Source of the DNA: Campylobacter sp. TTU_617
Lineage (GTDB): Bacteria; Campylobacterota; Campylobacteria; Campylobacterales; Campylobacteraceae
DNA length: 64,000 nucleotides
Direction of reading: 5' to 3'
Assembly (NCBI RefSeq): GCF_016599045.1
Contig: NZ_JAENKV010000007.1
Coordinates: 1-64,000, forward strand
The notes beneath the pieces were generated by a model that had not been told where the DNA came from, searched no databases, and worked only from the letters and a program-made list of their open reading frames with translations. How positions within the stretch are numbered: position 1 is the stretch's first letter; each line of letters opens with the position of its first letter. Shown piece by piece: positions 26,275-35,799 of the stretch. A program made the position numbers and the translations under genes.

Positions 26275-26861
26275 GAGTACTTTTAAAAGGCATTTTTTTT
26301 GCCTTTTTATTCTTTTTTCCTTATAAAATTTTTGCTTTTGATGCAATTATTTTAAATGAAAATGTTTTAAATGATAAAGTGATTAAAGAAATAAATCTTA
26401 TAGGAAAAGAGCTTTATGATAAAACAGGTATTTTCGTAGGTGTTGCTATAGCAGATCAAACCCCTTTTGAAGACTTATTTAAACTTCAAGAACAGCTTGT
26501 TAAACCCAATGTTTTATTAATGCTTTCAAAAATTTCACATAAAGTTGATATTATAGGAACTAAAGATTCTTTGCTTTTTTTTGATAAAAATAAGGTTTTA
26601 AGTCCTTATCCTAGCACAGGAACTATATTGCCCATTCTTGTTTCTAATAAAGGAAAAGATATTTATAACGCTGCTGTTTTAAATGGATATGCTGATATTT
26701 GTGATAAAATCGCAAAATATTTCAATCTAGAGCTTGAAAATTCTATAGGCAATGCAAATCGTGATACTATAAATATTTTAAGAATTTTAATTTATGGGTT
26801 TATTTGTTTTTCATTGCTTTATTTTGTGCAAAGAAAAATGAAGAGGAAGAAAAATGGTTAA
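26271..26861 (+). CDS. TPM-domain-like membrane-anchored protein
   Basis: The 196-residue protein has a signal peptide (about 1-22), a periplasmic domain like the TPM fold (ELYDKTGIFVGVAIADQ...) and a C-terminal membrane anchor (about 168-188) with a basic end KRKMKRKK. It lies between ccoP accessory genes and a FixH/CcoH-like gene in one transcript. The function is unknown; assistance in oxidase assembly is suggested only by position. Confidence 0.65.
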   Translation: MRVLLKGIFFAFLFFFPYKIFAFDAIILNENVLNDKVIKEINLIGKELYDKTGIFVGVAIADQTPFEDLFKLQEQLVKPNVLLMLSKISHKVDIIGTKDSLLFFDKNKVLSPYPSTGTILPILVSNKGKDIYNAAVLNGYADICDKIAKYFNLELENSIGNANRDTINILRILIYGFICFSLLYFVQRKMKRKKNG

Positions 26862-27363
26862 AAAAACTTTTTGGCCTTATGGAATTTTACTTTCTATATT
26901 AGCTATTATTATAGCTTGTATTGCAACAATCATTATAGCAAGTGATTATCCTGTATATGAGGATAATTTTTATTTTGATACCTATCAAAATGTAGAATCA
27001 AATTTTAATAAAATTCAAAATAATCAAAAACAATTTGATGAAAATTTTAAATTATATATTAAGGATAAAGAAAGTTTTATATATAAAAATAAATCAATTT
27101 ATTATATCAATGAAGGGCAAAATGAATTTAGAATTTTTATTAAAAATTTAAAAAATTATGATTTAAATAAACTTCAAATCAAAGCCTTGCTCTCACGTCC
27201 GCATACAAACAAAAGCGATGAAAAATTGCAAGTAAAATTAGATGCTAATGAATTAGTTTTTGATTTTGATATTAAAGAAAAAGGCAATTGGCAATTACTT
27301 TTAAAAATTACTCAAAATGAAAATAGTATAGGTTTTTTTAAATTCTTTTTGCAAACTAAATAA
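26854..27363 (+). CDS. FixH/CcoH-like oxidase assembly protein
   Basis: The 169-residue protein begins MVKKTFWPYGILLSILAI with one N-terminal membrane helix, followed by YPVYEDNFYFDTYQNVESNFN and a beta-rich periplasmic domain. The placing of WP, the helix and the paired Tyr/Pro segment resembles FixH/CcoH, which helps assemble or stabilise cbb3 oxidase. It overlaps its neighbours on both sides. The similarity is weak by eye, so the name is given as -like. Confidence 0.65.
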   Translation: MVKKTFWPYGILLSILAIIIACIATIIIASDYPVYEDNFYFDTYQNVESNFNKIQNNQKQFDENFKLYIKDKESFIYKNKSIYYINEGQNEFRIFIKNLKNYDLNKLQIKALLSRPHTNKSDEKLQVKLDANELVFDFDIKEKGNWQLLLKITQNENSIGFFKFFLQTK

Positions 27364-29744
27364 TGAGACTTTTTGTATTTAGCTCTTTAAGAGCTTTAAG
27401 AAAATATTATGAGGAAAAGTTAAAAGAAAACACTTTAGTAGATCCAGCTATGAGTATAGCTGAGTTTATGCAAAAATTAGTTTTTTCTGAGCATTTTGAA
27501 GCTACACGTTATGAGTGTTTGCTTTTGATGCAAAAAGCCTGTGAGCAAACTAAAAATTTAGAACAGAGTTTAAAAATACCAAGTAATTTTTTTGCATTTT
27601 TAAAAAATAATGCTTATTTATTTAGTTTTTTTAAAGAGTTAAGTTTAGAAAAAAAAGATATTAGCGAATTAAAATTTCACGATGCTTATGCACAATATGA
27701 TGAACATTTGCAAATTTTAGAAGAACTTTTTAAAAGCTATTTAACCTTATTAAAAGAACATAATTTATATGATGAAATTTCTTTGCCTTTAAATTATAAA
27801 ATTAATGTTGATTTTTTAAAAAATTACAATGAAATCATTTTTGATTTTCAAGGATTTTTAAATGCTTTTGAGGTTGAGCTTTTATTAGAAGCTAAAAAAC
27901 TAATTCCTATTAAAGTGCAATTTAATTGCACTAAGTTTAATAAAGATTTTTTAAGCTCTCTTAGCTTTTTACAAGGGTTTAATTTTAAAGAAAATTATTC
28001 TTATTTATTTGATTTAAATCAAAATCAAATTTTAAAAGAATACTCTTTTTTAAAGGAAAATAAAATTAGCTATAAAAGTTTTAATTTAAGAACTTTACAA
28101 GCAGCTTTTGTTTTTGAAAAAATTAATACTTTTTTAAAAGCAGGTATTAGTGCAAAAGATATTGTAGTGATTACACCTGATGAAAAATTTGTAGATATTT
28201 TAAGATTGTATGATAAAAATAATGTTTTAAATTTCGCAAGCGGAGAGAGTATTAAAAATACATATTTTTATCACAAATTAAGAACTCTTTATGAAAGTGC
28301 TAAAGATGATGAGTTTGAATATAAAATAAATGATGATTTTTATAATGAGCAAAACTTAAATAAACATTTGTGCAATTTGCATTTTTTTTCCAGTGTAGAT
28401 TTTCAAGAATTTAAAAAACTTTTTAATGAAAATATTTCTTTTGAATTTTTTGAAAATTTTATATCTCAATTATTAGAAAATAGTGAAAATGAATTAAAAG
28501 ATTATGTTATCAAAGAGCTTATTTTTATCAAAGAGCTTATTAAAACTCATAAGCTAAATTTTGCACAAATTTTAGAATTATTTTTTATGCAAATTGATAA
28601 TATAAAATTAAGCAGCGTAGGTGGTGGAGAAGTTACCGTTATGGGTCTTTTAGAAAGTAGGGGGCTTAGCTTTGATGGGGTAATTATAGTTGATTTTAAT
28701 GATGATTTTATCCCAAAAAGAGTTTCAAGTGAATTATTTTTAAATAACGAAATCCGTAAAAAAGCAGGACTGATTACACACAATCAAAGAGAAAATCTAC
28801 AAAGACATTATTATTATACATTAATAGCTAAAGCAAAATTAGTAGGTATTTCTTTTATAGAAAATGAAGAAAAAATCAAATCAAGATTCTTAAATGAACT
28901 CGAATTTACTTTATATGAAGATAAAATTTATAGCAATAATGCTTATTTAAAATATTTTCATACCTATCAATGCTCTTTCAATCTTGGGCCTATTACACAC
29001 ATAAAAGCTAAACATAATTATTTTAAAGAAAATCTATCTTATTCAAGGCTTCATCTTTTGATTAATTATGGCTTAGATTATTATTATAAATATGTTTTAT
29101 GCTTAAAAGAGCCAAAAAATTTAAATGATACACTCAAAGCAAACGAATTTGGAAGTTTTATCCATAAAGCTTTAGAAATTTATTACACTCAAATTTCAAA
29201 CAATCATTTTGATTATGAAGCTTTTATGCAAGTGGTTAAAAATATAAAGCAAAACAACATAGATGCATTAAATCTTGCTCTCATTGAGGCTATATTTAAA
29301 GAATTTCAAATACTTGAAAATGAACATTTTGAACAAGGTTATATTGTAAAAGAACGCGAATTCCCTTTACTAAGGGAATTTATCACAGATAATGGAGTAA
29401 AAATTAATACCTTTGGACGCTTAGATAGGATAGATTGTAATGATGAAGAAAAAATGATTATAGATTATAAAAGCGGAAAAGCAGATGATAAATCCTATCA
29501 ACTTGCTTTTTATAAGTTTTTATTAGAGGGTAAATATCCATTAGAAAATATAAAAGCTTGTTTTTATGATTTAAAAAATATTAAGATTATAAATGAGAAT
29601 GCTCAAAGTAAAAGTGTGCAAGAGCTTAAAGATTTATTTAGCAAGCTTGCCAAAGAGCCTTTAGAAAAAGAATTTTACAATCAAAAAAATGACAATATTT
29701 ATAGTCCTTATACTATGCTTTATAAAAAGGAGTTTAAGTTTTGA
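27363..29744 (+). CDS. addB: AddB-like recombination helicase/nuclease subunit
   Basis: The 793-residue protein has the second half of a RecB-type PD-(D/E)xK nuclease domain near the C-terminus (EKMIIDYKSGKADD) and a degenerate superfamily 1 helicase body. A clear Walker A motif is not seen at the N-terminus, consistent with an inactive helicase half. With AddA it forms the AddAB enzyme that resects double-strand breaks for RecA. The order addB-addA with a TTG start overlapping TGA matches the Cj1482c-Cj1481c pair as remembered. Confidence 0.88.
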   Translation: MRLFVFSSLRALRKYYEEKLKENTLVDPAMSIAEFMQKLVFSEHFEATRYECLLLMQKACEQTKNLEQSLKIPSNFFAFLKNNAYLFSFFKELSLEKKDISELKFHDAYAQYDEHLQILEELFKSYLTLLKEHNLYDEISLPLNYKINVDFLKNYNEIIFDFQGFLNAFEVELLLEAKKLIPIKVQFNCTKFNKDFLSSLSFLQGFNFKENYSYLFDLNQNQILKEYSFLKENKISYKSFNLRTLQAAFVFEKINTFLKAGISAKDIVVITPDEKFVDILRLYDKNNVLNFASGESIKNTYFYHKLRTLYESAKDDEFEYKINDDFYNEQNLNKHLCNLHFFSSVDFQEFKKLFNENISFEFFENFISQLLENSENELKDYVIKELIFIKELIKTHKLNFAQILELFFMQIDNIKLSSVGGGEVTVMGLLESRGLSFDGVIIVDFNDDFIPKRVSSELFLNNEIRKKAGLITHNQRENLQRHYYYTLIAKAKLVGISFIENEEKIKSRFLNELEFTLYEDKIYSNNAYLKYFHTYQCSFNLGPITHIKAKHNYFKENLSYSRLHLLINYGLDYYYKYVLCLKEPKNLNDTLKANEFGSFIHKALEIYYTQISNNHFDYEAFMQVVKNIKQNNIDALNLALIEAIFKEFQILENEHFEQGYIVKEREFPLLREFITDNGVKINTFGRLDRIDCNDEEKMIIDYKSGKADDKSYQLAFYKFLLEGKYPLENIKACFYDLKNIKIINENAQSKSVQELKDLFSKLAKEPLEKEFYNQKNDNIYSPYTMLYKKEFKF

Positions 29745-32485
29745 GTTCTAAGTTTGAACCTTTTTTAGCCCTAGAAGCTAGTGCAGGAAGTGGAAAAACC
29801 TTTGCTTTAAGTGTGCGTTTTGTCGCATTAGTTTTAATGGGTGCTAAAATCAATGAAATTTTAGCACTTACTTTTACCAACAAAGCTACAAGTGAGATGA
29901 AAGAAAGAGTTTTTAAAACTTTTTTAGAATTTGATATGCTTGAAAATGGTGAAGATAAAGCGGAATGTAAAGAACTCATGAAAATGCTAGATAAAAGCAA
30001 AGATGAACTTATAGCTTTAAGAGAAAAATATAAAGAAGATTTTTTAAGATCAAAACTTAATATCTACACTTTTGATAGTTTTTTCTCTCAAATTATTCGA
30101 TCTTTTGCTTTGAATTTAGGCTTTATGAGTGATTTTGAAATCATACAAAGTCAAGATAGTTATAAAAATTTTATCAGTAAGTTAAATAAAGAAGAATTAA
30201 ATACTTTAGCATATTACATAATCCAAACTAAAAGTAAAAGTGATTTTTTGAAAAATCTTGAGAGTTTATATGAAAAATCTTGTGAGATTAAAACTATTAA
30301 AAACGTTCATTTTCCAAGCAAAACTTCTTTAGAAGAAAGTCTTAATAAATTTATAACTTATGCAAAAACTTTAAGCACTGATAAAAATTATCAAAAAAAT
30401 TTTAATTTTGAAAATATAGAAGATTTTTTTACCAAGCCTATTATTTGTGATTTAGAAAAAAAATACTTTGAAAAAATCATTGATAGTGAGTTTTTGCAAA
30501 AAAGAGCTGAGTTTTTACAAAAGGTAAAAGAGTATTTTATCCAAATGGAAAATTATCGCATCAATATACTTGCCAAGCTTTTAGCACATTTTAAAGAAGC
30601 AAGAAATGAAGATAATATTAAGCAAAATGCTTTAACTTTCTCAGATATAGCCTTAAAATGCTATGAGTTAATTAGCGATGAGGCAAATAAAGACTTAATT
30701 TATTTTAGGCTTGATGGCTATATTTCACATTTATTAATCGATGAATTTCAAGATACCAATGTTTTACAATATCAAATTTTAAAGCCTATTATAGCTGAAC
30801 TTGTTTCAGGTGAGGGTGTGAAAAAGAATAGAAGTTTTTTTTATGTAGGGGACAAAAAACAAAGTATATATAGTTTTAGAGGAGGTAAAAAGGAGCTTTT
30901 TGATAAACTTTTAAAAGATTTTCCACAAATTAAATTAGAACATTTAGATACAAACTATCGCAGTAAAAAACTTATAGTTGATTATGTAAATGAAGTCTTT
31001 AAAGATAAATTCTTTGATAGCTTTAATAGATCTAGTTTTACTTTGCAAAAGAGTGTTAAAGAAGGCGGATATGTAGAAATTTTACAAAATCAAATTGCTT
31101 CAAAAAGCACTTTGTATCAAGCAAGTGGTAAGGAAGTTTTAAAGATTATTCAAAAACTTTTAGAAAAAGGAATTAAACTTAGTGAAATTTGTATTTTAGC
31201 ATGGATCAATAAAGATGCTACTTTAATGAAAGAATTTCTTGAAGAAAATGGCATTAAAGCTTATACACAAAGTAGTGTTGATTTAATGGATTGTATTAGT
31301 GTAAGGGTGCTTTTTGAGTATGCTAAAGCTTGTGTGTTCAAAGATGAATTTAGTTTATATTTTGTAAATAGTATTTTAGAAAAAGATCTTGCCTATACTG
31401 AGCTTGATTTAAATCGTAGCGTGGGTAAAATTTTAAAATATTTAGTTCATATCTTACAACTTGATTTAAGTGATATAAATTTAATCGCATATTTAGAGTA
31501 TGCTAGCACTTTTGATAATTTTATAGATTTTTTATTTTATCCTTGCGAATTAAAATCTTTACAAGCTCAAGATGATGGAGTAAGTATTATGACTGTGCAT
31601 AAATCCAAAGGGCTTGAATTTGAAAATTTAATCGTCCTTGATAGACTTAGCAAGGGTAGCAATGAGGCTCAAACCTTGATGTTTGAATACGATTTAGAAC
31701 AAGGTTGGGAAGTAAAATACAGACATAGTGTAAGAAAATATCTAGAAGATGAAAACTATAATTCTTTTTTGATGAAAAGAGAAAAACTTCAAGCAGAAGA
31801 TGAGGTAAATTGTTTATATGTAGCATTAACTAGAGCTAAAAATTCTCTTTTTATTATAAAAAATGATGAAAGTTTTAAAACTTTTAAAAGTTATTTTAAA
31901 GACTATGAAGAAAAACAAATTGGCATTTTAGAAAACAAAGTTCAACATCAAGAAAAAAGTTTAACAAATTTAGAACAAATTGAAGAATTTGAACAATTTC
32001 AAAAGGTAAATTTACAAGAGGTTAAAATAAAAAGCCAACTTTTTAGCAAGCAAATTCATTTTGGTTTAGCTTTGCATGAATTTTTGCAATATTTTGATTT
32101 TAATACAAAAAATAATTTTGAATTTTGCAAACAAATGATATATAAAAAATATCGCTTTTTCTTAGATGATGAAAGTTTTAAAGATCTTTTTAAAAGGCTT
32201 GCTATGCTTTTAGAAAATGAAAATTTTAATAAACTTTTATCGCAAAAAACACTATTAAAAGAGCAAATCATCACTTATAATGGTGAGCAAAAACAACTAG
32301 ATATGTTAGCACTTAACGATGATGAAGCTATCATTATAGATTATAAAACAGGTTTAAATTTAAATGAACATAAAAAACAAGTTTTGCTTTATAAAGAAGC
32401 TATAGAGAAAATTTTAGCTAAAATTTCCACTAAAGCATTTTTGGTATATGTTTTAAAAGATAAAGTGGAAATTATAAAAATATAG
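29741..32485 (+). CDS. addA: AddA-type helicase-nuclease
   Basis: The 914-residue UvrD/RecB-type enzyme has motif I EASAGSGKTFAL (about residues 9-20), LLIDEFQDTN (motif II), VGDKKQSIYSFRGG (motif III), TVHKSKGLEF (motif V) and ALTRAK (motif VI). A C-terminal RecB-type nuclease follows (LDMLALNDDEAIIIDYKTG). The start is TTG at 29741, overlapping the addB TGA, with AAAAAGGAG nine bases upstream. A degenerate second copy of its last 110 bases is found 770 bases downstream. Confidence 0.94.
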   Translation: MSSKFEPFLALEASAGSGKTFALSVRFVALVLMGAKINEILALTFTNKATSEMKERVFKTFLEFDMLENGEDKAECKELMKMLDKSKDELIALREKYKEDFLRSKLNIYTFDSFFSQIIRSFALNLGFMSDFEIIQSQDSYKNFISKLNKEELNTLAYYIIQTKSKSDFLKNLESLYEKSCEIKTIKNVHFPSKTSLEESLNKFITYAKTLSTDKNYQKNFNFENIEDFFTKPIICDLEKKYFEKIIDSEFLQKRAEFLQKVKEYFIQMENYRINILAKLLAHFKEARNEDNIKQNALTFSDIALKCYELISDEANKDLIYFRLDGYISHLLIDEFQDTNVLQYQILKPIIAELVSGEGVKKNRSFFYVGDKKQSIYSFRGGKKELFDKLLKDFPQIKLEHLDTNYRSKKLIVDYVNEVFKDKFFDSFNRSSFTLQKSVKEGGYVEILQNQIASKSTLYQASGKEVLKIIQKLLEKGIKLSEICILAWINKDATLMKEFLEENGIKAYTQSSVDLMDCISVRVLFEYAKACVFKDEFSLYFVNSILEKDLAYTELDLNRSVGKILKYLVHILQLDLSDINLIAYLEYASTFDNFIDFLFYPCELKSLQAQDDGVSIMTVHKSKGLEFENLIVLDRLSKGSNEAQTLMFEYDLEQGWEVKYRHSVRKYLEDENYNSFLMKREKLQAEDEVNCLYVALTRAKNSLFIIKNDESFKTFKSYFKDYEEKQIGILENKVQHQEKSLTNLEQIEEFEQFQKVNLQEVKIKSQLFSKQIHFGLALHEFLQYFDFNTKNNFEFCKQMIYKKYRFFLDDESFKDLFKRLAMLLENENFNKLLSQKTLLKEQIITYNGEQKQLDMLALNDDEAIIIDYKTGLNLNEHKKQVLLYKEAIEKILAKISTKAFLVYVLKDKVEIIKI

Positions 32486-32566
32486 AAAAAATATATAAAT
32501 AGACCACAATAAAAAGTTTTTTTAATACTCCAAATAATGATTTTTAATCAACAAAACAGAAATTTA

Positions 32567-32596
32567 TTGACAATATATATAATTATAATTTATATT
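32567..32596 (+). promoter_or_regulatory. Promoter with consensus -35 before the DUF805 gene
   Basis: TTGACA (32567-32572) is followed after 18 bases by TATATT (32591-32596); an alternative TATAAT lies at 32584-32589. Clear -35 boxes are unusual in Campylobacter promoters, which may point to imported DNA. Confidence 0.45.
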
Positions 32597-32615
32597 ATTA
32601 GCAAGGAGTAGAGTT

Positions 32616-32969
32616 TTGGATTATTATTTAAAATGTATTAAAAATTATGCAAATTTTAATGGTAGAGCAACGCGTAAAGAGTATTGGATGTTTACATTAT
32701 ATAATATTATCATTTGGTTTATTTTTGCTATTTTGGCAAATTATATCTCTAATTTTTTTGCGATAATATTTGGTTTATATTTCATATTTACATTTTTACC
32801 AAATTTAGCTGTAAATACTAGAAGATTACATGATATTAATCTTAGTGGATGGTGGCAACTGATAGGGTTGATTCCATATGCATACATTGTTCTTATCATA
32901 CTTTTTTGTCTTAAAGGTAATGATAATGCAAATAGATTTGGCTTAAATCCATTGCAAGAAATAGAGTAA
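32616..32969 (+). CDS. DUF805 family membrane protein
   Basis: The 117-residue protein has three to four membrane segments. The family signature is clear: FNGRATRKEYWMF near the N-terminus and NTRRLHDINLSGWWQLIGLIP in the middle. The start is TTG with AAGGAG seven bases upstream. DUF805 (YhaH-like) proteins are widespread and of unknown function. The gene lies between the true addA end and a degenerate copy of that end, and has its own promoter and terminator-like hairpin, as expected for an inserted cassette. Confidence 0.88.
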   Translation: MDYYLKCIKNYANFNGRATRKEYWMFTLYNIIIWFIFAILANYISNFFAIIFGLYFIFTFLPNLAVNTRRLHDINLSGWWQLIGLIPYAYIVLIILFCLKGNDNANRFGLNPLQEIE

Positions 32970-32975
32970 TTTTAA

Positions 32976-33005
32976 AAAAGTTAAAATATTTTTATTTTAA
33001 CTTTT
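32976..33005. terminator. AT-rich hairpin after the DUF805 gene
   Basis: AAAAGTTAAAAT (32976-32987) pairs perfectly with ATTTTAACTTTT (32994-33005) over a 6-base loop, seven bases after the DUF805 stop. Confidence 0.55.
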
Positions 33006-33118
33006 AAAAACTATTCAAATTGCAAAGATTAAAATTATAAACCAATTTATCGAATTTAAATTCTATTATAATTTCCCCCTTTTATCTATAAAACTATATT
33101 TTCCATTTTAGTTAATTA

Positions 33119-33256
33119 CAAGTTTAAATTTAAAACATAAAAAAACAAGTTTTACTTTATAAAGAAGCTATAGAGAAAATTTTAGCTAAAATTTCCACTA
33201 AAGCTTTTTTGGTATATGTTTTAAAAGAATGGAAGGTTGAGATAATATCTCTTTAA
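33119..33256 (+). pseudogene. Degenerate copy of the addA 3' end
   Basis: Bases 33119 to about 33229 repeat 32349-32460 of addA with a few substitutions and one extra A in an A run (frameshift). The reading then ends FLVYVLKEWKVEIISL and TAA at 33254-33256, where addA ends FLVYVLKDKVEIIKI. It is thus the end of another addA allele, not a copy of the local one. It runs into the 3' end of the WG-repeat gene on the opposite strand and supplies that gene's last codons and stop. It marks a recombination junction. Confidence 0.85.
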
Positions 33257-34849
33257 TAATAATATATCGTATTTAGGTTCTATGATAATTTTTCCATTTT
33301 TATCTATAACTCCCCATTTCCCATTTAATTTAACTTGAGCTAATCCTTCCTCAAAAATAATATTATCGTATTTAAGTTCAATCACAATTTTCCCACTTTT
33401 ATCTATAAATCCGTATTTACCATTTAGCTCAACTTCGGCTAATCCTTCTTTAAAGTTAGTAACACTATCAAATTTAGGTTCAATCACAATTTTCCCACTT
33501 TTATCTATAAATCCGTATTTACCATTTAGCTCAACTTCGGCTAATCCTTCTTTAAAGTTAGTAACACTATCAAATTTAGGTTCAATCACAATTTTCCCAC
33601 TTTTATCTATAAATCCGTATTTACCATTTAACTTAACTCGAGCTAATCCTTCATTAAAACCCCAAATATCATCAAATTTAGGTTCAATCACAAATTTTCC
33701 ATTTTTATCTATAAGATCCCATTTACCATTTAACTTAACCCGAGCTAATCCTTCTCTAAACTCATAAACATAATCAAATTTAGGCTTAATCACAAATTTT
33801 CCACTTTTATCTATAAATCCATATTTACCATTTAGCTTAACCCAAGCTAATCCTTCTCTAAACTCCTCAATATCATCAAATTTAGGCTCTATAACAAACT
33901 TCCCACTTTTATCTATAACTCCCCATTTCCCATTTAGCTCAACCCAAGCTAATCCTTCATTAAAACTATAAACATAATCAAATTTAGGCTCTATAACAAA
34001 CTTCCCATTTTTATCTATAAGACCCCGTTTTCCATTTAACTTAACCCGAGCTAATCCATTATAAAAGTCAAATTCAGGGTCATCAAGCTTAGGCTCTATA
34101 ACGAACTCTCCACTTTTATCTATAAGACCCCATTTCCTATTTAACCTAACTTTGGCTAATCCTTCTTTAAAATCCCAAATATCATCAAATTTAGGTTCAA
34201 TTGCAATTTTTCCATTTTTATCTATAAAACCCCATTTGTTATTTAATTTAAATCCTGTATTTAATTTAAATCCTGCTAATCCTTCTTTAAAATCCCAAAT
34301 ATCATCAAATTCTGGTTTTATTATGGTTTTTCCATTTTTATCTATAAAACCCCATTTGTTATTTGATCTTATTATTATTGAATGTTTAGATATAAATATA
34401 TTAAAACAAGCTTCGTTGTTTCCTTCATTGCATTTTTCTTGATAGATATTTTGAAGTATTTTACAACTAGATTCGTCATAGTTATAACATTTTTTTTCAA
34501 GGCTATTTATATAAATTCTGCTATATTTTCCACCATAAAAATACTGATACATACTTGCTGAAGCTATCAAAAATAAAAACACTACACTAGCTATGAATTT
34601 ACTTTTGTGCTTTATGATGAATTCTTTTCTTTGTTTTAGTTTCTTTTCTCTTTTTTCTTGAGCTATTTTTCTTTCTTCTTCGATTTTTCTTTTTCTTTCT
34701 TCTTCTAATCTTTTTAACTCTTCTTGTCTTTTTCTTTCTTGTTCTAATTTCTCTTTGGCTTTTGGATCGTATAAATTATTACTTCCGCATTCTTTACAGA
34801 ATTTAGCTATATCTAAATTTTCTTTATGACATTTATTGCATATAAGCAT
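33221..34849 (-). CDS. WG-repeat protein with zinc ribbon and membrane anchor, C-terminus cut at a junction
   Basis: The 542-residue protein has an N-terminal zinc ribbon (CNKCHK...CKECG, residues 4-18), a charged coiled coil (about 30-78) and one membrane helix (about 83-105). About 11 WG repeats of 34 residues follow, with a core like KYGFIDKSGKIVIEPKFD. Two adjacent repeats are identical in DNA. WG repeats form beta-rich surfaces of unknown partner. The last repeat breaks off after EPKYD, and the tail LLLKRYYLNLPFF is read from the reverse strand of the addA remnant, so the original end is lost. Its start shares a base with the upstream DjlA-like gene stop. Confidence 0.85.
   Translation of the reverse strand: MLICNKCHKENLDIAKFCKECGSNNLYDPKAKEKLEQERKRQEELKRLEEERKRKIEEERKIAQEKREKKLKQRKEFIIKHKSKFIASVVFLFLIASASMYQYFYGGKYSRIYINSLEKKCYNYDESSCKILQNIYQEKCNEGNNEACFNIFISKHSIIIRSNNKWGFIDKNGKTIIKPEFDDIWDFKEGLAGFKLNTGFKLNNKWGFIDKNGKIAIEPKFDDIWDFKEGLAKVRLNRKWGLIDKSGEFVIEPKLDDPEFDFYNGLARVKLNGKRGLIDKNGKFVIEPKFDYVYSFNEGLAWVELNGKWGVIDKSGKFVIEPKFDDIEEFREGLAWVKLNGKYGFIDKSGKFVIKPKFDYVYEFREGLARVKLNGKWDLIDKNGKFVIEPKFDDIWGFNEGLARVKLNGKYGFIDKSGKIVIEPKFDSVTNFKEGLAEVELNGKYGFIDKSGKIVIEPKFDSVTNFKEGLAEVELNGKYGFIDKSGKIVIELKYDNIIFEEGLAQVKLNGKWGVIDKNGKIIIEPKYDILLLKRYYLNLPFF
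33379..33582. repeat. Two identical 102-bp tandem units in the WG-repeat gene
   Basis: The unit at 33379-33480 is repeated exactly at 33481-33582, and the identity runs on about 44 bases into the next unit (to about 33626). Each unit encodes one 34-residue WG repeat. The other units have diverged, so this is a recent duplication and likely to vary in copy number by slippage or recombination. Confidence 0.85.
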
Positions 34850-35658
34850 TATATACCTCTTGCTTTTTTGATGATTTCATAAGCTAGATTGATTTTTCTC
34901 ATCATTTCTTGAGCTATTTTTAAGAGTTCAAGAGGAATTTCTTTAGAATTAAGACTATCATAATGATACTCCTTGGCTAATTTTCTATAATTTTTTTTGA
35001 TAGTTTCAAAATCGTCATTGATTTGACATTGTAAAATTTCATAAGCTTGTTCTAAAGTGATTTTAAATTCTTTATCTTCTTGTTTTTGGTAATTTTCTTG
35101 TTTGTTTTTTTGATTAAAATCATAAATTTGCTCATATCTTAGTTTTATTTCTCTAAAGCTTATAAGATTTAATCTAAGTCCTATGATGATATTTTCCATT
35201 AAGGTATTTTCATTTGCATTTATTTTTTTATCAAAATATATAAGATCAAGTAGCAAACAAATCAAAAAATCTGCTTCTTTTGCATTTAAAATACGCATAC
35301 TAGAGCAAAGTTCATCGATACTTCTACCTTTATTTTTCTCTTGCTCAAAAATCTTTGCATAAGTGCTTCTAAATCCACTATACTCTTTAGAGTAAAACAA
35401 ATCTATTTTATCAAGCAAAGAAGATATAAATTTGGATAATTCTTTTGTGATGATTCTATTATCTACTTTTGACATTTTTGCTAAAAATGCCACCATAATG
35501 GCAGGATTTTTACTATAAATATAATTAAATCTTTGTTTAGCTGGATGATTTAACTCAGCTCCACAAAATATACAAAATTTTGCATCTTTTTCTAGAACAC
35601 TTTTAAGACAAAATTTGCAAGTTATTAAATCTTGTAATTTAAATTTTGAAAATAACAA
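34849..35658 (-). CDS. DjlA-like TerB/J-domain protein with altered HPD motif
   Basis: The 269-residue protein has a zinc ribbon (CKFC...CIFCG, residues 14-33), a TerB-like helical domain (about 50-170) and a C-terminal J domain (about 202-269). The J-domain signature HPD, needed to stimulate Hsp70, reads HYD at 232-234. It is coupled to the WG-repeat gene (one-base overlap). Both start with a zinc ribbon, so they probably work together. The function is unknown. It may be a docking protein rather than a true co-chaperone. Confidence 0.8.
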   Translation of the reverse strand: MLFSKFKLQDLITCKFCLKSVLEKDAKFCIFCGAELNHPAKQRFNYIYSKNPAIMVAFLAKMSKVDNRIITKELSKFISSLLDKIDLFYSKEYSGFRSTYAKIFEQEKNKGRSIDELCSSMRILNAKEADFLICLLLDLIYFDKKINANENTLMENIIIGLRLNLISFREIKLRYEQIYDFNQKNKQENYQKQEDKEFKITLEQAYEILQCQINDDFETIKKNYRKLAKEYHYDSLNSKEIPLELLKIAQEMMRKINLAYEIIKKARGI

Positions 35659-35799
35659 AATAAAACCTTGATTTTTAAATAAAATAAAAATTTATTTTAA
35701 CTATAAATTACTTAAATAATGATATTTTAAAAATTTAATTTTAGTTATTTACAAAGCTTTATATATTCTTAAATTAAGCTATTTATAAGTTTATTTCAA

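Noticed and set aside
34152-34442. Plus-strand ORF with repeats inside the WG gene
   Set aside because: It is the antisense image of the WG repeats; the minus-strand frame is the coding one.
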